In this document: piece by piece, positions 1 through 7,268 of the stretch
Numbering within the stretch: the first letter of the stretch is position 1
Layout of the letters: each line of letters starts with the position of its first letter
From: RUG563 sp964549135
GTDB lineage: Bacteria > Bacillota > Clostridia > Christensenellales > Aristaeellaceae
Assembly: GCA_964549135.1 (NCBI GenBank)
Contig: CAZJUJ010000035.1
Location: 1 to 30,460 of the forward strand
Direction of reading: 5' to 3'
Length of the DNA stretch: 30,460 bases
Made by a program: the position numbers and the translations under genes
Notes under the pieces: generated by a model
Database searches by the model: none
What the model was told of the DNA's origin: nothing
What the model saw: only the letters and a program-made list of their open reading frames with translations

Positions 1-79
1 CACCCCCTCAACCCCCCCTGCCCGTTTTTGGGGGGGGGGCGGGGGGCCACACCTTTTGACAAAAAAGTGGTTCCCCCGC
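1..79. repeat. Partial intergenic palindromic element (right end), truncated by window edge
   Basis: Bases 39-79 form the same kind of terminal hairpin that bounds the complete elements further on: a G-rich arm, a TTTTG...AAAA centre, and the closing arm GTGGTTCCCCCGC. It is preceded by a degenerate match to the subterminal GGTTTTCGGGAGGG segment. The copy is rougher than the others, with extra G and C runs, which could be true decay or poor sequence at a contig end. It ends 28 bases before the oppF stop codon, so it lies where a terminator for the transporter operon would be expected. Confidence 0.7.
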
Positions 80-107
80 AAAAAATCCCCGTTTCCCCGT
101 TTCCCCG

Positions 108-1094
108 TTACTCCTCCAGCATGGGGAAGTGGCAGGCGACGAAGTGCCCGTCCTCCATCTCTTTCAGTTCAGGCTTTTGCTGCCTGCATTCCTCCCGTGC
201 GTAGGGGCAGCGGGTAGAGAAGGGGCAGCCGGGGGGTGTATGAATCGGGGAGGGGATATCGCCCTCCAGAATAATGCGCTGGGGCGCGTTATCCACATCC
301 ACGGTCAGCACAGCGGAGAGCAGCGAACGGGTATAGGGGTGCAGCGCGCGGCGGAAGACATCCATCGTCTCGCCCACCTCCATGATCGAGCCCAGATACA
401 TCACCGCCACATGGGAGCAGACATCCTTCACCACCGCCAGGTTATGGGAGATGAAGAGATAGGTAATGCCCAATTCCTTCTGCAGATCCATCAGCAGATT
501 CAAAATCTGCGCATGAACGGAAACATCCAGCGCGGATACCGGCTCATCGCAGACCAGGAATTCGGGGTTCAGGGCGATGGCCCGGGCGATCCCGATCCGC
601 TGGCGCTGGCCCCCGGAAAAATCGGAGGGATAGCGGGGCATATCCTCATCGGAGAGGCCCACCAGATGCAATAGCTCCGATACCCGGGCGCGCATCTGGG
701 CCTCCGTCATGCCGCCGCGGATCTGCATCGGCTCGGCAATGATATGATACACATCAAAGCGCGGATTCAGGGATGAGAAGGGATCCTGGAAAATCATCTG
801 CATGCCCCGGCGCAATTCCTTGAATTCCCTGGGCGGCAGGGCGTTCAGATCCTGACCCTTGAAATAGATTTTCCCCTCCGTGGGCTTCTGCATGCCCAGG
901 ATGGCATTGCCCAGCGTGCTTTTGCCGCAGCCCGATTCGCCCACCAGCCCAAAGGTCTCCCCCGGCATGATCTGGAGAGAAACGCCATTGACCGCCTTGA
1001 CATATTTTTTCGCGGCGAAGGGCATGCCTCCCTTCACCGGGAAATGAACCTTCAGGTTTTCCACCTTGACCAAAGGCTTAATTGTATTGCTCAT
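108..1094 (-). CDS. oppF: Oligopeptide-type ABC transporter ATP-binding protein (OppF/DppF family)
   Basis: This is one of two ATPases that power a peptide/nickel-class importer on the inner face of the membrane. The 328-residue protein has Walker A GESGCGKST (52-60), Q-loop Gln103, the signature SGGQR (160-164), Walker B FLVCDE (179-184) and the switch histidine His217. The C-terminal oligopeptide-transporter domain (about 275-325) carries four spaced cysteines (GCP, RCP, EECR, ACH), a pattern that binds an iron-sulfur cluster in some relatives. A GGGAGGAA ribosome site lies 7 bases before ATG. It is the last gene of the transporter operon, 24 bases after oppD. The substrate cannot be read from the ATPase, so the opp name denotes the family only. 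Confidence 0.93.
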   Translation of the reverse strand: MSNTIKPLVKVENLKVHFPVKGGMPFAAKKYVKAVNGVSLQIMPGETFGLVGESGCGKSTLGNAILGMQKPTEGKIYFKGQDLNALPPREFKELRRGMQMIFQDPFSSLNPRFDVYHIIAEPMQIRGGMTEAQMRARVSELLHLVGLSDEDMPRYPSDFSGGQRQRIGIARAIALNPEFLVCDEPVSALDVSVHAQILNLLMDLQKELGITYLFISHNLAVVKDVCSHVAVMYLGSIMEVGETMDVFRRALHPYTRSLLSAVLTVDVDNAPQRIILEGDIPSPIHTPPGCPFSTRCPYAREECRQQKPELKEMEDGHFVACHFPMLEE

Positions 1095-1118
1095 GATGCT
1101 TCCTCCCGTTTTCCTGAT

Positions 1119-2096
1119 TTACGAAAGGGGATGATGGCAGCGCACCTTCCGGTTTTCCCCCTCCTGGGCCAGCGCTGGCATGCATTTTTTGCATTCCTCG
1201 GTGCAATAGCTGCAGCGGGGATGGAAATAGCAGCCGCTGGGCTTATGCATGGGATTGGGCACCTGATCGGGAATCTGCACAAAGCGGGTGGTACACTGAT
1301 CCAGCTTGGGCACGGAGGCCAACAGCCCCTGGGTATAGGGATGCCGGGGCTGACGGAACAGCTGCCGCAGCGGGGCCGTTTCCACAATTTTTCCGCTGTA
1401 CATCACATGCACCGTATCCGCCATATGCGCCACCACGGAAAGATCATGGGTGATGAGGATCAGGGCGGTGCCGTTTTCCTGCTGCAGCTTCTTCAGCACA
1501 TCCAGCACCTGGGCCTGAATGGTCACATCCAGGGCGGTGGTGGGCTCATCGGCGATGATCAGCCGGGGCTTGACCGCAAAGGCCATGGCGATCAGCACCC
1601 GCTGCCGCATGCCGCCGGAAAGCTGATGGGGATAATCATGATACCGCCGCTCGGGCGAGGGAACGCCCACCAGGCGCAGCGCCTCAATGGACGCCTTTTT
1701 CGCCTCATGCTTGCTCATCTTCTGATGCCGCAGGAAGATTTCATCCATCTGCCGGCCCACGGTCATAACCGGGTTCAGGGCGGTCAGGGCATCCTGGAAA
1801 ATCATGCAGATATCCTTGCCCCTCAGCTCGCATAGTTCGTTTTCTTCCATGCGCAGAAGATCATGGCCGTCAAAGGTCATTTCATCGGCCTTCATCAGGG
1901 CGGGCGGGGAATTGAGCAAACGCATAATGGCCATGCTGGTCACGCTCTTGCCGCAGCCCGATTCGCCCACAATGGCGGCGCATTCCCCGGCGCGAACGGA
2001 AAGATCAATGCCCTCCACGGCGCGCACCACGCCCATTTCAGAGGGGAAGACCACCTTCAGATTACGGATATTGAGCAGGAGCTTTCCTTCCGTCAT
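1119..2096 (-). CDS. oppD: Oligopeptide-type ABC transporter ATP-binding protein (OppD/DppD family)
   Basis: This is the partner ATPase to the following gene; importers of this class use a D/F heterodimer. The 325 residues include Walker A GESGCGKS (44-51), an FQD Q-loop, the signature SGGMRQR, Walker B LIIADEP and an ITHD switch histidine. The C-terminal oligo/HPY domain has four cysteines (SGCYF, PRCSYC, EECKK). Its ATG overlaps the oppC stop codon by four bases (ATGA), and the ribosome site AAGGAGGGG lies inside the end of oppC, so the two are probably translationally coupled. The variant signature MRQR is normal for the D-type subunit. Confidence 0.93.
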   Translation of the reverse strand: MTEGKLLLNIRNLKVVFPSEMGVVRAVEGIDLSVRAGECAAIVGESGCGKSVTSMAIMRLLNSPPALMKADEMTFDGHDLLRMEENELCELRGKDICMIFQDALTALNPVMTVGRQMDEIFLRHQKMSKHEAKKASIEALRLVGVPSPERRYHDYPHQLSGGMRQRVLIAMAFAVKPRLIIADEPTTALDVTIQAQVLDVLKKLQQENGTALILITHDLSVVAHMADTVHVMYSGKIVETAPLRQLFRQPRHPYTQGLLASVPKLDQCTTRFVQIPDQVPNPMHKPSGCYFHPRCSYCTEECKKCMPALAQEGENRKVRCHHPLS

Positions 2097-3073
2097 GCCT
2101 GAACCCCTCCTTTTTCGCTGGCGGCATCCCGCTGCGCGGCCTGCTCGCCCTCGTTCATTTCGTCAAAGATCTGCTGGATATAGGTATTATTCAGCGTGCG
2201 GAACAGGCGATTCATGGCCCCCGCCCGCTTCATCCGGGGATTGAAGATCTCCTCCAGCGCAAGGCCGATGCGCATGAAGGAAAAGACCGAAAGGAAAATG
2301 CCGATGCCGGGGGCGATGATCCACCACCAATGGCCAAAGAGCAGCGCGCCGCCGGATTGGGCATCAGCCAGCATCTTCCCCCAGCTGATGGCCGTGGGAT
2401 CGCCCAAACCCAGGAAGGAAAGCCCCGCCTCGGCCACCATGATGCCCGCGCTGGAAAGGGCGGTATTCATGATCAGCAGATGGGAAACGCCGGGCAGAAT
2501 ATGCCGGAACATGATATGGAAGCGGCCCGCGCCGGAAAGCTCCGCCGCCTTGACGTAATTGCTGTTCTTCAGCACCAGCACCTGGGCGCGGATCACCCGG
2601 GCCAGGCCCGTCCAGCCAAAGATCACGAAAATGAAAATGATCATGAAATAGGATTTGCCAAAGAGATTGGTCAGCACGATGGTCAGCGGCAGGGTGGGGA
2701 TCACCAGCATCACATCCACCACCCGCATGATCAGCGTATCGGCGATGCCGCCCACATAGCCCGCCAGAATGCCCATGAAGGCGCCGATCAGCGCGGTAAG
2801 AATGCCGGTGATCAGGCCCACCATCAGGGATACCCGGGCGCCGTAAATCAGCATGGAGAAAATATCCTGCCCGGTGGAAATGGTGGTGCCCAGGGGATGC
2901 TGCCAGGAGGGCGAGAGGCCCTTTTCGCTGCGGGCCGTTACATCATAGGGATCAAAGGGGGCGATATAGGGGGCAAAAATCGCGCAGATCGCCAGCACCC
3001 CCACAATAATCAGCCCCACCCGGCCCTGGGGATGCTTCCAGATTTTCTTAATCAGATTCCATGCGCCTTTCAT
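2093..3073 (-). CDS. oppC: ABC transporter permease, OppC/DppC family
   Basis: This is the second membrane subunit of the importer. I place the start at the ATG whose last base is 3073 (MKGAWNLIKK), because it overlaps the oppB stop as ATGA and is preceded by GGAGGTGG at normal spacing; an ATG 48 bases upstream is possible but lacks this. The protein is 326 residues. It has an N-terminal OppC_N-like helix (VGLIIVGVLAICAIFAPYIA) followed by a binding-protein-dependent permease domain with about five more hydrophobic helices. The EAA-type coupling loop reads AAELSGAGRFHIMFRHILPG. The tail of about 45 residues after the last helix is hydrophilic and slightly long for the family. Confidence 0.92.
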   Translation of the reverse strand: MKGAWNLIKKIWKHPQGRVGLIIVGVLAICAIFAPYIAPFDPYDVTARSEKGLSPSWQHPLGTTISTGQDIFSMLIYGARVSLMVGLITGILTALIGAFMGILAGYVGGIADTLIMRVVDVMLVIPTLPLTIVLTNLFGKSYFMIIFIFVIFGWTGLARVIRAQVLVLKNSNYVKAAELSGAGRFHIMFRHILPGVSHLLIMNTALSSAGIMVAEAGLSFLGLGDPTAISWGKMLADAQSGGALLFGHWWWIIAPGIGIFLSVFSFMRIGLALEEIFNPRMKRAGAMNRLFRTLNNTYIQQIFDEMNEGEQAAQRDAASEKGGVQA

Positions 3074-4071
3074 CTGCGGCCACCTCCTACCGTTACCCGG
3101 GGATCCAGCAGGGAATAGCATAGATCGGCAATCAGATTGCCCAGCAATGCCACCCCGGAAAGGAAGAGCATAATGCCCATCATCAGGGGATAATCATTGG
3201 TGTTGTTGGCGGTAAGGAAGAGCGTGCCCATGCCGTTCCAGTTGAAAATCTGCTCAATGACCACCGCGCCGCCGATCAGCCCGGATACGCTCATGCCCAG
3301 ATTGGTAACGATGGGCAGCAGCGCATTGCGCAGCACATGCTTATACATCACCGTCCGGGTGGAAAGGCCCTTGGCCCGGGCGGTCACAACGTAATCCTCA
3401 TTGGAAACGGCAATCACGCTGTTGCGGGTGGACTGGGCATAGGAAACGATGCCGCCCACAGACATGGCAATAATGGGCAGGGCCGCATTCTTGGCCACCC
3501 GGCCAATGGCCTCCAGGCTCCAATCAAAGGAGGAGACCAGGCTGGGATCGGTATAGGCCGGGAACCATTCCCATTCAAAGCCCATATACAGGGAAAAAAG
3601 CAGCGCCAGGAAAAAGGAGGGCAGCGCCGTGGTAATGGTGGAGGCATTCATCAGCAGCCGATCCGCCCATTTGCCCCGGTTCCAGGCGGCATAGGTGCCA
3701 AAGAGCAGGCCGATAAGCATGCTGATAAACAGATTGCTGACCGAAAGCACCAGCGTCCAGGGCAGACGATCGGCAATCAGATCCACCACCTTGGGGGAGC
3801 CCGCCTGCAGGGAGGTGCCCAGATCCCCGTGCACCAGATTATTCAGATACCGCATATACTGCTCCCAGGTGCTGACATCAAAGCCGTATTGCTTTTTGGT
3901 CATCTGCTTGATGATATTGTATTCAATATCCGTCATATTGCCCTGGGGGGGATAATAGCGCTCCGCCGGGTCGTCCACGCCGATGCGGGGAATGAAGAAA
4001 TTCAGGGTGGTCACGATGAGAAAAATGAACAGGGTATAGAGAATGCGCTTGATCACATAGGCTTTGTTCAT
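3070..4071 (-). CDS. oppB: ABC transporter permease, OppB/DppB family
   Basis: This is the first membrane subunit of the importer, 333 residues. The N-terminal helix (ILYTLFIFLIVTTLNFFIPR) is followed by an extracytoplasmic segment and a permease domain of about five helices. The coupling loop is ARAKGLSTRTVMYKHVLRNA, the typical OppB form. ATG is preceded by AAGGAAGGTG. The gene starts only four bases beyond the end of the binding-protein gene, consistent with a single transcript in the order A-B-C-D-F. Confidence 0.92.
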   Translation of the reverse strand: MNKAYVIKRILYTLFIFLIVTTLNFFIPRIGVDDPAERYYPPQGNMTDIEYNIIKQMTKKQYGFDVSTWEQYMRYLNNLVHGDLGTSLQAGSPKVVDLIADRLPWTLVLSVSNLFISMLIGLLFGTYAAWNRGKWADRLLMNASTITTALPSFFLALLFSLYMGFEWEWFPAYTDPSLVSSFDWSLEAIGRVAKNAALPIIAMSVGGIVSYAQSTRNSVIAVSNEDYVVTARAKGLSTRTVMYKHVLRNALLPIVTNLGMSVSGLIGGAVVIEQIFNWNGMGTLFLTANNTNDYPLMMGIMLFLSGVALLGNLIADLCYSLLDPRVTVGGGRR

Positions 4072-4075
4072 TTTT

Positions 4076-5941
4076 TCACCTTCCTTCTGCGTTCACTTGC
4101 TCAAGATGCGACAGGGAATCCAGATTGAATACCCCCGATCCATCCGATACCACCCAGCCGGTAAAGCGATCCGTCCGGGCCACGGAGGTTACATCCTGGC
4201 AATAGAGGGGCAGCTTGTAATACTGCTCGGCAATGCTCTTTTCCAGTTCGCGGATCATTTCGAATTTGCTGTCCCTGTTCAGGGTGGCGCGCATGGCGGC
4301 GATGCCCTGATTGATTTCCGCATTCACCAGCCGCCCGTAATTGGAGGAACGATTGAGATTGGAAAAATGGGCGTTATACATAATATCGATGTTGGAGGGG
4401 GTCAGGGTAACGCCCTGGAGGGTCATATCGAAATTGCCGCCGTAGAGATAGGTGCTTTCCGGGGAATTGCCGGCGGCGGCATAGCTGACCTCCACGCCGA
4501 TCTTCTGGAAAAGCACCTGCAGATAGCTGACCGTATCCTGCATGCCGGGATTGGCCAGAATCTTATAGGAAAGCCGCTTGCCCCCATCCAGCCGGTAGCC
4601 GTCGGCATCCTTCTGGGGATAGAGGGAATCCAGCAGCCGATTGGCCTCCGCCAGCTTATCCGCCCCATTCCCGGCAAGAATATCCGCCTCGGGAGAGAAA
4701 AGTTCCCCATCCAGCACCAGCCCTGCCGGGGCCGCGCGGCCATTGCCATCCAGCACGAAATCAATCAGCGCCTGCTGATCAATGGCAAGGGCGATGGCCC
4801 GCCTGAGCAGGGGATCCTTCAGCTGCTCTCTTGCCCGGGTGCTTTGATCCGAGGGAACATTCAGATTCAGCACCAGGCACTGGGTATACTGGCCCGGCGC
4901 AGAGGCCACATGGACCGAATTCTCCTTTTCAAACAGCCGGGCATAATTGGCCGCAATAGAGGAATCCAGCACATCGATATGCCCCTTTTTCAGCGCATAG
5001 ATGGCCACGTTGATTTCCTGATAGAGGATGAATTTCAGCGTATCCACCTTGTAGAGCGCATCGCCGTTTTCATCCCGGAGATGATAATCCTCCCTCCGAT
5101 GCAGCACGATCTCCTGGCCGTTGGTCTTTTCCCTGTCCAGCGTCCATGCGCCGCAGCCCACGGGATGCTGATAGGCATAGCTCAGCGCCTCGGAGGGAGC
5201 GGTATTATTGATGGGATTATCAAAGGAGATAATATCGGCATAGATATGCTCCGGCAGCACCAGCACCGTGGAAACCAGCGGCGTAATGGCGCCCAGCACC
5301 TTGCTGACCTCAAAATAGAAAACGGTATCCTTTTCTTCCTCGCTGATGGGATAGCCCTTTTCATTGGCGCCGGTATCATAGGTATAGATGCCCTGGCGGC
5401 GCATTTTCCCGGTGTTCGAATCGTATTTGTGCATCAGATCATTGACCCAGGCCAGCGCCCCGGCATGATTGGAAAGCTTCTGATTGGCGGCCAGATCGAA
5501 GGTAAAGTAAATATCCCTGGCCGTCACCCTTTCCCCGTCAGACCAGGTGGCCTTTTCATCCAGCACAAAGCGGATGGGAATACAGGCGGTATCCGTGCCG
5601 GAATATTCCGCCTCCAGCCGGTCGTAATCGATTTTGCCGTCCTCCGTCAGGATGGGGTTTCCCGCCCGATCCAGATAGGCCCATTCCTTGACCAGCTTGG
5701 GCTGGTATTCATCGGTGCTTTCATCATATTCCAGCAGCGTGGAATAGACCATGCTGGAAATGGTAGGGGCCACCCCATCCCGGGAAAACCAGGGCATATA
5801 GGAGGTGGGGAAGGCCGTGGCCACCTCTCCGATATACAGGGTGGAGGAGGTATCCCCCCGCCGCTCATAATCAGCCGCGCAGGCGGATGCAAGCATTACC
5901 AGCGCCGCCAGCAGGACGCCAAAGCGCATTCTTTTCTTCAT
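4076..5941 (-). CDS. ABC transporter substrate-binding lipoprotein, SBP_bac_5 (OppA/DppA) family
   Basis: This is the extracellular receptor of the importer. The start chosen is the ATG ending at 5941, behind an AAGGAGG ribosome site; an upstream in-frame ATG gives an unlikely hydrophilic leader. The mature start is clear: MKKRMRFGVLLAALVMLASAC is a lipoprotein signal with Cys21 as the lipid-attachment site. The remaining 600 residues carry the peptide-binding fold, including the usual KATWSDGERVTARDIYFTF stretch (family motif W-S-D-G-x-x-x-T-A-x-D). At 621 residues it is longer than typical OppA (about 540). The substrate may be peptide, nickel chelate or oligosaccharide; the nearby rhaM hints at a sugar but proves nothing. 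Confidence 0.92.
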   Translation of the reverse strand: MKKRMRFGVLLAALVMLASACAADYERRGDTSSTLYIGEVATAFPTSYMPWFSRDGVAPTISSMVYSTLLEYDESTDEYQPKLVKEWAYLDRAGNPILTEDGKIDYDRLEAEYSGTDTACIPIRFVLDEKATWSDGERVTARDIYFTFDLAANQKLSNHAGALAWVNDLMHKYDSNTGKMRRQGIYTYDTGANEKGYPISEEEKDTVFYFEVSKVLGAITPLVSTVLVLPEHIYADIISFDNPINNTAPSEALSYAYQHPVGCGAWTLDREKTNGQEIVLHRREDYHLRDENGDALYKVDTLKFILYQEINVAIYALKKGHIDVLDSSIAANYARLFEKENSVHVASAPGQYTQCLVLNLNVPSDQSTRAREQLKDPLLRRAIALAIDQQALIDFVLDGNGRAAPAGLVLDGELFSPEADILAGNGADKLAEANRLLDSLYPQKDADGYRLDGGKRLSYKILANPGMQDTVSYLQVLFQKIGVEVSYAAAGNSPESTYLYGGNFDMTLQGVTLTPSNIDIMYNAHFSNLNRSSNYGRLVNAEINQGIAAMRATLNRDSKFEMIRELEKSIAEQYYKLPLYCQDVTSVARTDRFTGWVVSDGSGVFNLDSLSHLEQVNAEGR

Positions 5942-5970
5942 GCCGGGCGCCTCCTTCTTTGCGAAATTGT

Positions 5971-5998
5971 AAAAAGGCCCAGGGCGCAGAGCGCCCTG
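5971..5998 (-). terminator. Intrinsic terminator or attenuator between the upstream gene and the binding-protein gene
   Basis: On the minus strand CAGGGCGC-TCT-GCGCCCTG forms an 8-bp GC-rich stem with a 3-base loop, followed by GGCC and five Ts. It lies in the 80-base gap after the gene ending at 6022. The remaining 30 bases before the binding-protein ATG show no promoter, so transcription of the transporter probably reads through it. Confidence 0.7.
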
Positions 5999-6021
5999 AG
6001 ACACAAGAGCAGTTCCGCCGC

Positions 6022-6675
6022 TCAGTAGGGATAGATCATTTTTTCGCCGAAGCCATCCTTGGTCACGCAGTTATCATAGATTTCTTCAATCCGGAAAATA
6101 TAGGCAGGGCGGGTCAGCCAGCGGGTCATATCGGGATGATGATAGACATCGTGCTGGGCATTGATGAACTGCTGATAGATCTCCCGCTTGCCGCTGTCGC
6201 ATTCGTCATAGATTTCCATCTTGCCGCGCAGCTCATAGGAAATGGCCGGGGGCTGATAGAAAATCAGCGTGGCCTCGGGATTGACCTTGTAATTGGCGTA
6301 GCTGTGCTTTTTCGCCATTTCCAGAGAGCCCACCTTGGAAAAATCCACCCGATCCCGGGCATCCTCGCCATACATATATTTGACCAGCACCTCCAGCCCG
6401 CGCTGGGAATAGGTCTTATCCTCGGGATCGAAGGTCTTGATATGGTTGATGTAGGCCTCCAGCGTTTCCTCCAGATATTCATCCTTGGGCAAAAAACCAA
6501 TGCCCTTGATGCTGGCATTGAGGCCGGCCGGGCCATAGGAAACAAAGGCCGGATCATGGGAGCAGAAGCTCAGGAACATTTTATCGGGGGAAACCATCTG
6601 CCCGGCGTGCAGTTTCAGCACGGATTCGGCGCGGGTGTTAAACGCCCAGCGGAAAAAGCTTTCAGCGGATTTCAT
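6022..6675 (-). CDS. Uncharacterised protein, possibly a flavin split-barrel (PPOX-like) fold
   Basis: I do not recognise this 217-residue protein with certainty. Two ATGs are in frame, ending at 6681 and 6675. The ribosome site AAAGGAG is 2 bases from the first but 8 from the second, so I prefer the second (MKSAESFF). The C-terminal half shows strands resembling FMN-binding split barrels (ATLIFYQPPAISYELRG, then PAYIFRIEEIYD) with a YHHP segment between them. The N-terminal half has no familiar motif. There is no signal peptide or membrane helix. It is the first gene behind the promoter at 6715-6743 and is separated from the transporter by a terminator-like hairpin, so it may be made in larger amount than the transporter or act on its substrate. 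Confidence 0.75.
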   Translation of the reverse strand: MKSAESFFRWAFNTRAESVLKLHAGQMVSPDKMFLSFCSHDPAFVSYGPAGLNASIKGIGFLPKDEYLEETLEAYINHIKTFDPEDKTYSQRGLEVLVKYMYGEDARDRVDFSKVGSLEMAKKHSYANYKVNPEATLIFYQPPAISYELRGKMEIYDECDSGKREIYQQFINAQHDVYHHPDMTRWLTRPAYIFRIEEIYDNCVTKDGFGEKMIYPY

Positions 6676-6714
6676 GTTCATCTCTCCTTTTGCTATTCGG
6701 AAGTTATCGATTGC

Positions 6715-6743
6715 ATTATATCATTTTTCCTTGCCTTTGTATA
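6715..6743 (-). promoter_or_regulatory. Sigma-A promoter for the transporter operon
   Basis: Minus strand TATACA, 17 bases, TATAAT. The -10 box is a perfect consensus and the -35 matches TTGACA at four of six positions. The expected transcript start lies about 30 bases before the first gene. The -35 box is inside the dyad at 6734-6766. Confidence 0.7.
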
Positions 6744-6766
6744 GCCTTATTTTTGCCATACAAGGG
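6734..6766. promoter_or_regulatory. Operator-like inverted repeat over the -35 box
   Basis: The arms CCTTTGTATAGC (6734-6745) and GCCATACAAGGG (6755-6766) are inverted copies agreeing at 10 of 12 positions, separated by 9 bases. The left arm covers the -35 hexamer, so a bound dimeric regulator would block or contact RNA polymerase. The regulator is unknown, and the sequence does not fit the CcpA cre consensus. Confidence 0.5.
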
Positions 6767-6896
6767 TATAATGAATAAAGTATTTCTGCGCATTTGCAGC
6801 ATATTTCACAATTCGTTTTCCATAATATTGCAGATACAAAATAAATACATTTTTCTTCTGCGCGCCGTCTCCGCCCGTTTTTCCGGGCCGGGCCGC

Positions 6897-7214
6897 TTAT
6901 TCCAGGAAAAACATTTTTTCCAGTTTGGGCTGCACCCCGGTATCGGGATCCAGGGGCATTTCCATCACATCCTGCATGTATTCATTCCAGCGCTCCACGA
7001 TGGGGCTTTCGGCCTGGGCCCGGGCGGCATAATCCAGCCCCTTTTCGCATTCGTAATAGCCGAAAAGCTCATCCCCCACATTCCAGATGGTATAATTGCG
7101 GATGCCCGCCGCCTTCAATAGCTCCACCATTTCGGGCCAGATTTCATCATGGCGGCGCTTGTATTCCGCCTTCATTCCGGGCTTTAAGACAGCCTTCCAC
7201 GCGTAACGATCCAT
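6897..7214 (-). CDS. rhaM: L-rhamnose mutarotase
   Basis: RhaM interconverts alpha- and beta-L-rhamnose so that L-rhamnose isomerase receives its preferred anomer; it acts in the cytoplasm. The 105-residue length is the normal family size. Residues matching the E. coli active site are present: His22 in RRHDEIWPE, Tyr41 in NYTIW, and Trp76 with Met80 in ERWNEYM. The C-terminus ends in the family-typical LEKMFFLE. ATG follows an AAAGGAGGAAG ribosome site. It lies 54 bases after the serine hydrolase gene on the same strand and is probably co-transcribed. No other rhamnose gene (rhaA, rhaB, rhaD) is in the window, so it may serve glycoside or pectin sugar use encoded elsewhere. Confidence 0.92.
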   Translation of the reverse strand: MDRYAWKAVLKPGMKAEYKRRHDEIWPEMVELLKAAGIRNYTIWNVGDELFGYYECEKGLDYAARAQAESPIVERWNEYMQDVMEMPLDPDTGVQPKLEKMFFLE

Positions 7215-7268
7215 TCCTGCTTCCTCCTTTATTTTCGCCCGGAAATGCCGGGCGCTTTTCCTTAGATT

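Noticed and set aside
4076..5941. Assigning the transporter to nickel, peptide or rhamnose-containing sugars.
   Set aside because: The sequence shows only the broad SBP_bac_5 family. The neighbouring rhaM belongs to a separate promoter unit, so the substrate is left open.
7223..7260. Hairpin CGCCCGG-CATTT-CCGGGCG between the serine hydrolase and rhaM as a terminator.
   Set aside because: On the transcribed minus strand it is followed by an A-rich, not T-rich, stretch that leads into the rhaM ribosome site, so it does not fit an intrinsic terminator in that direction.
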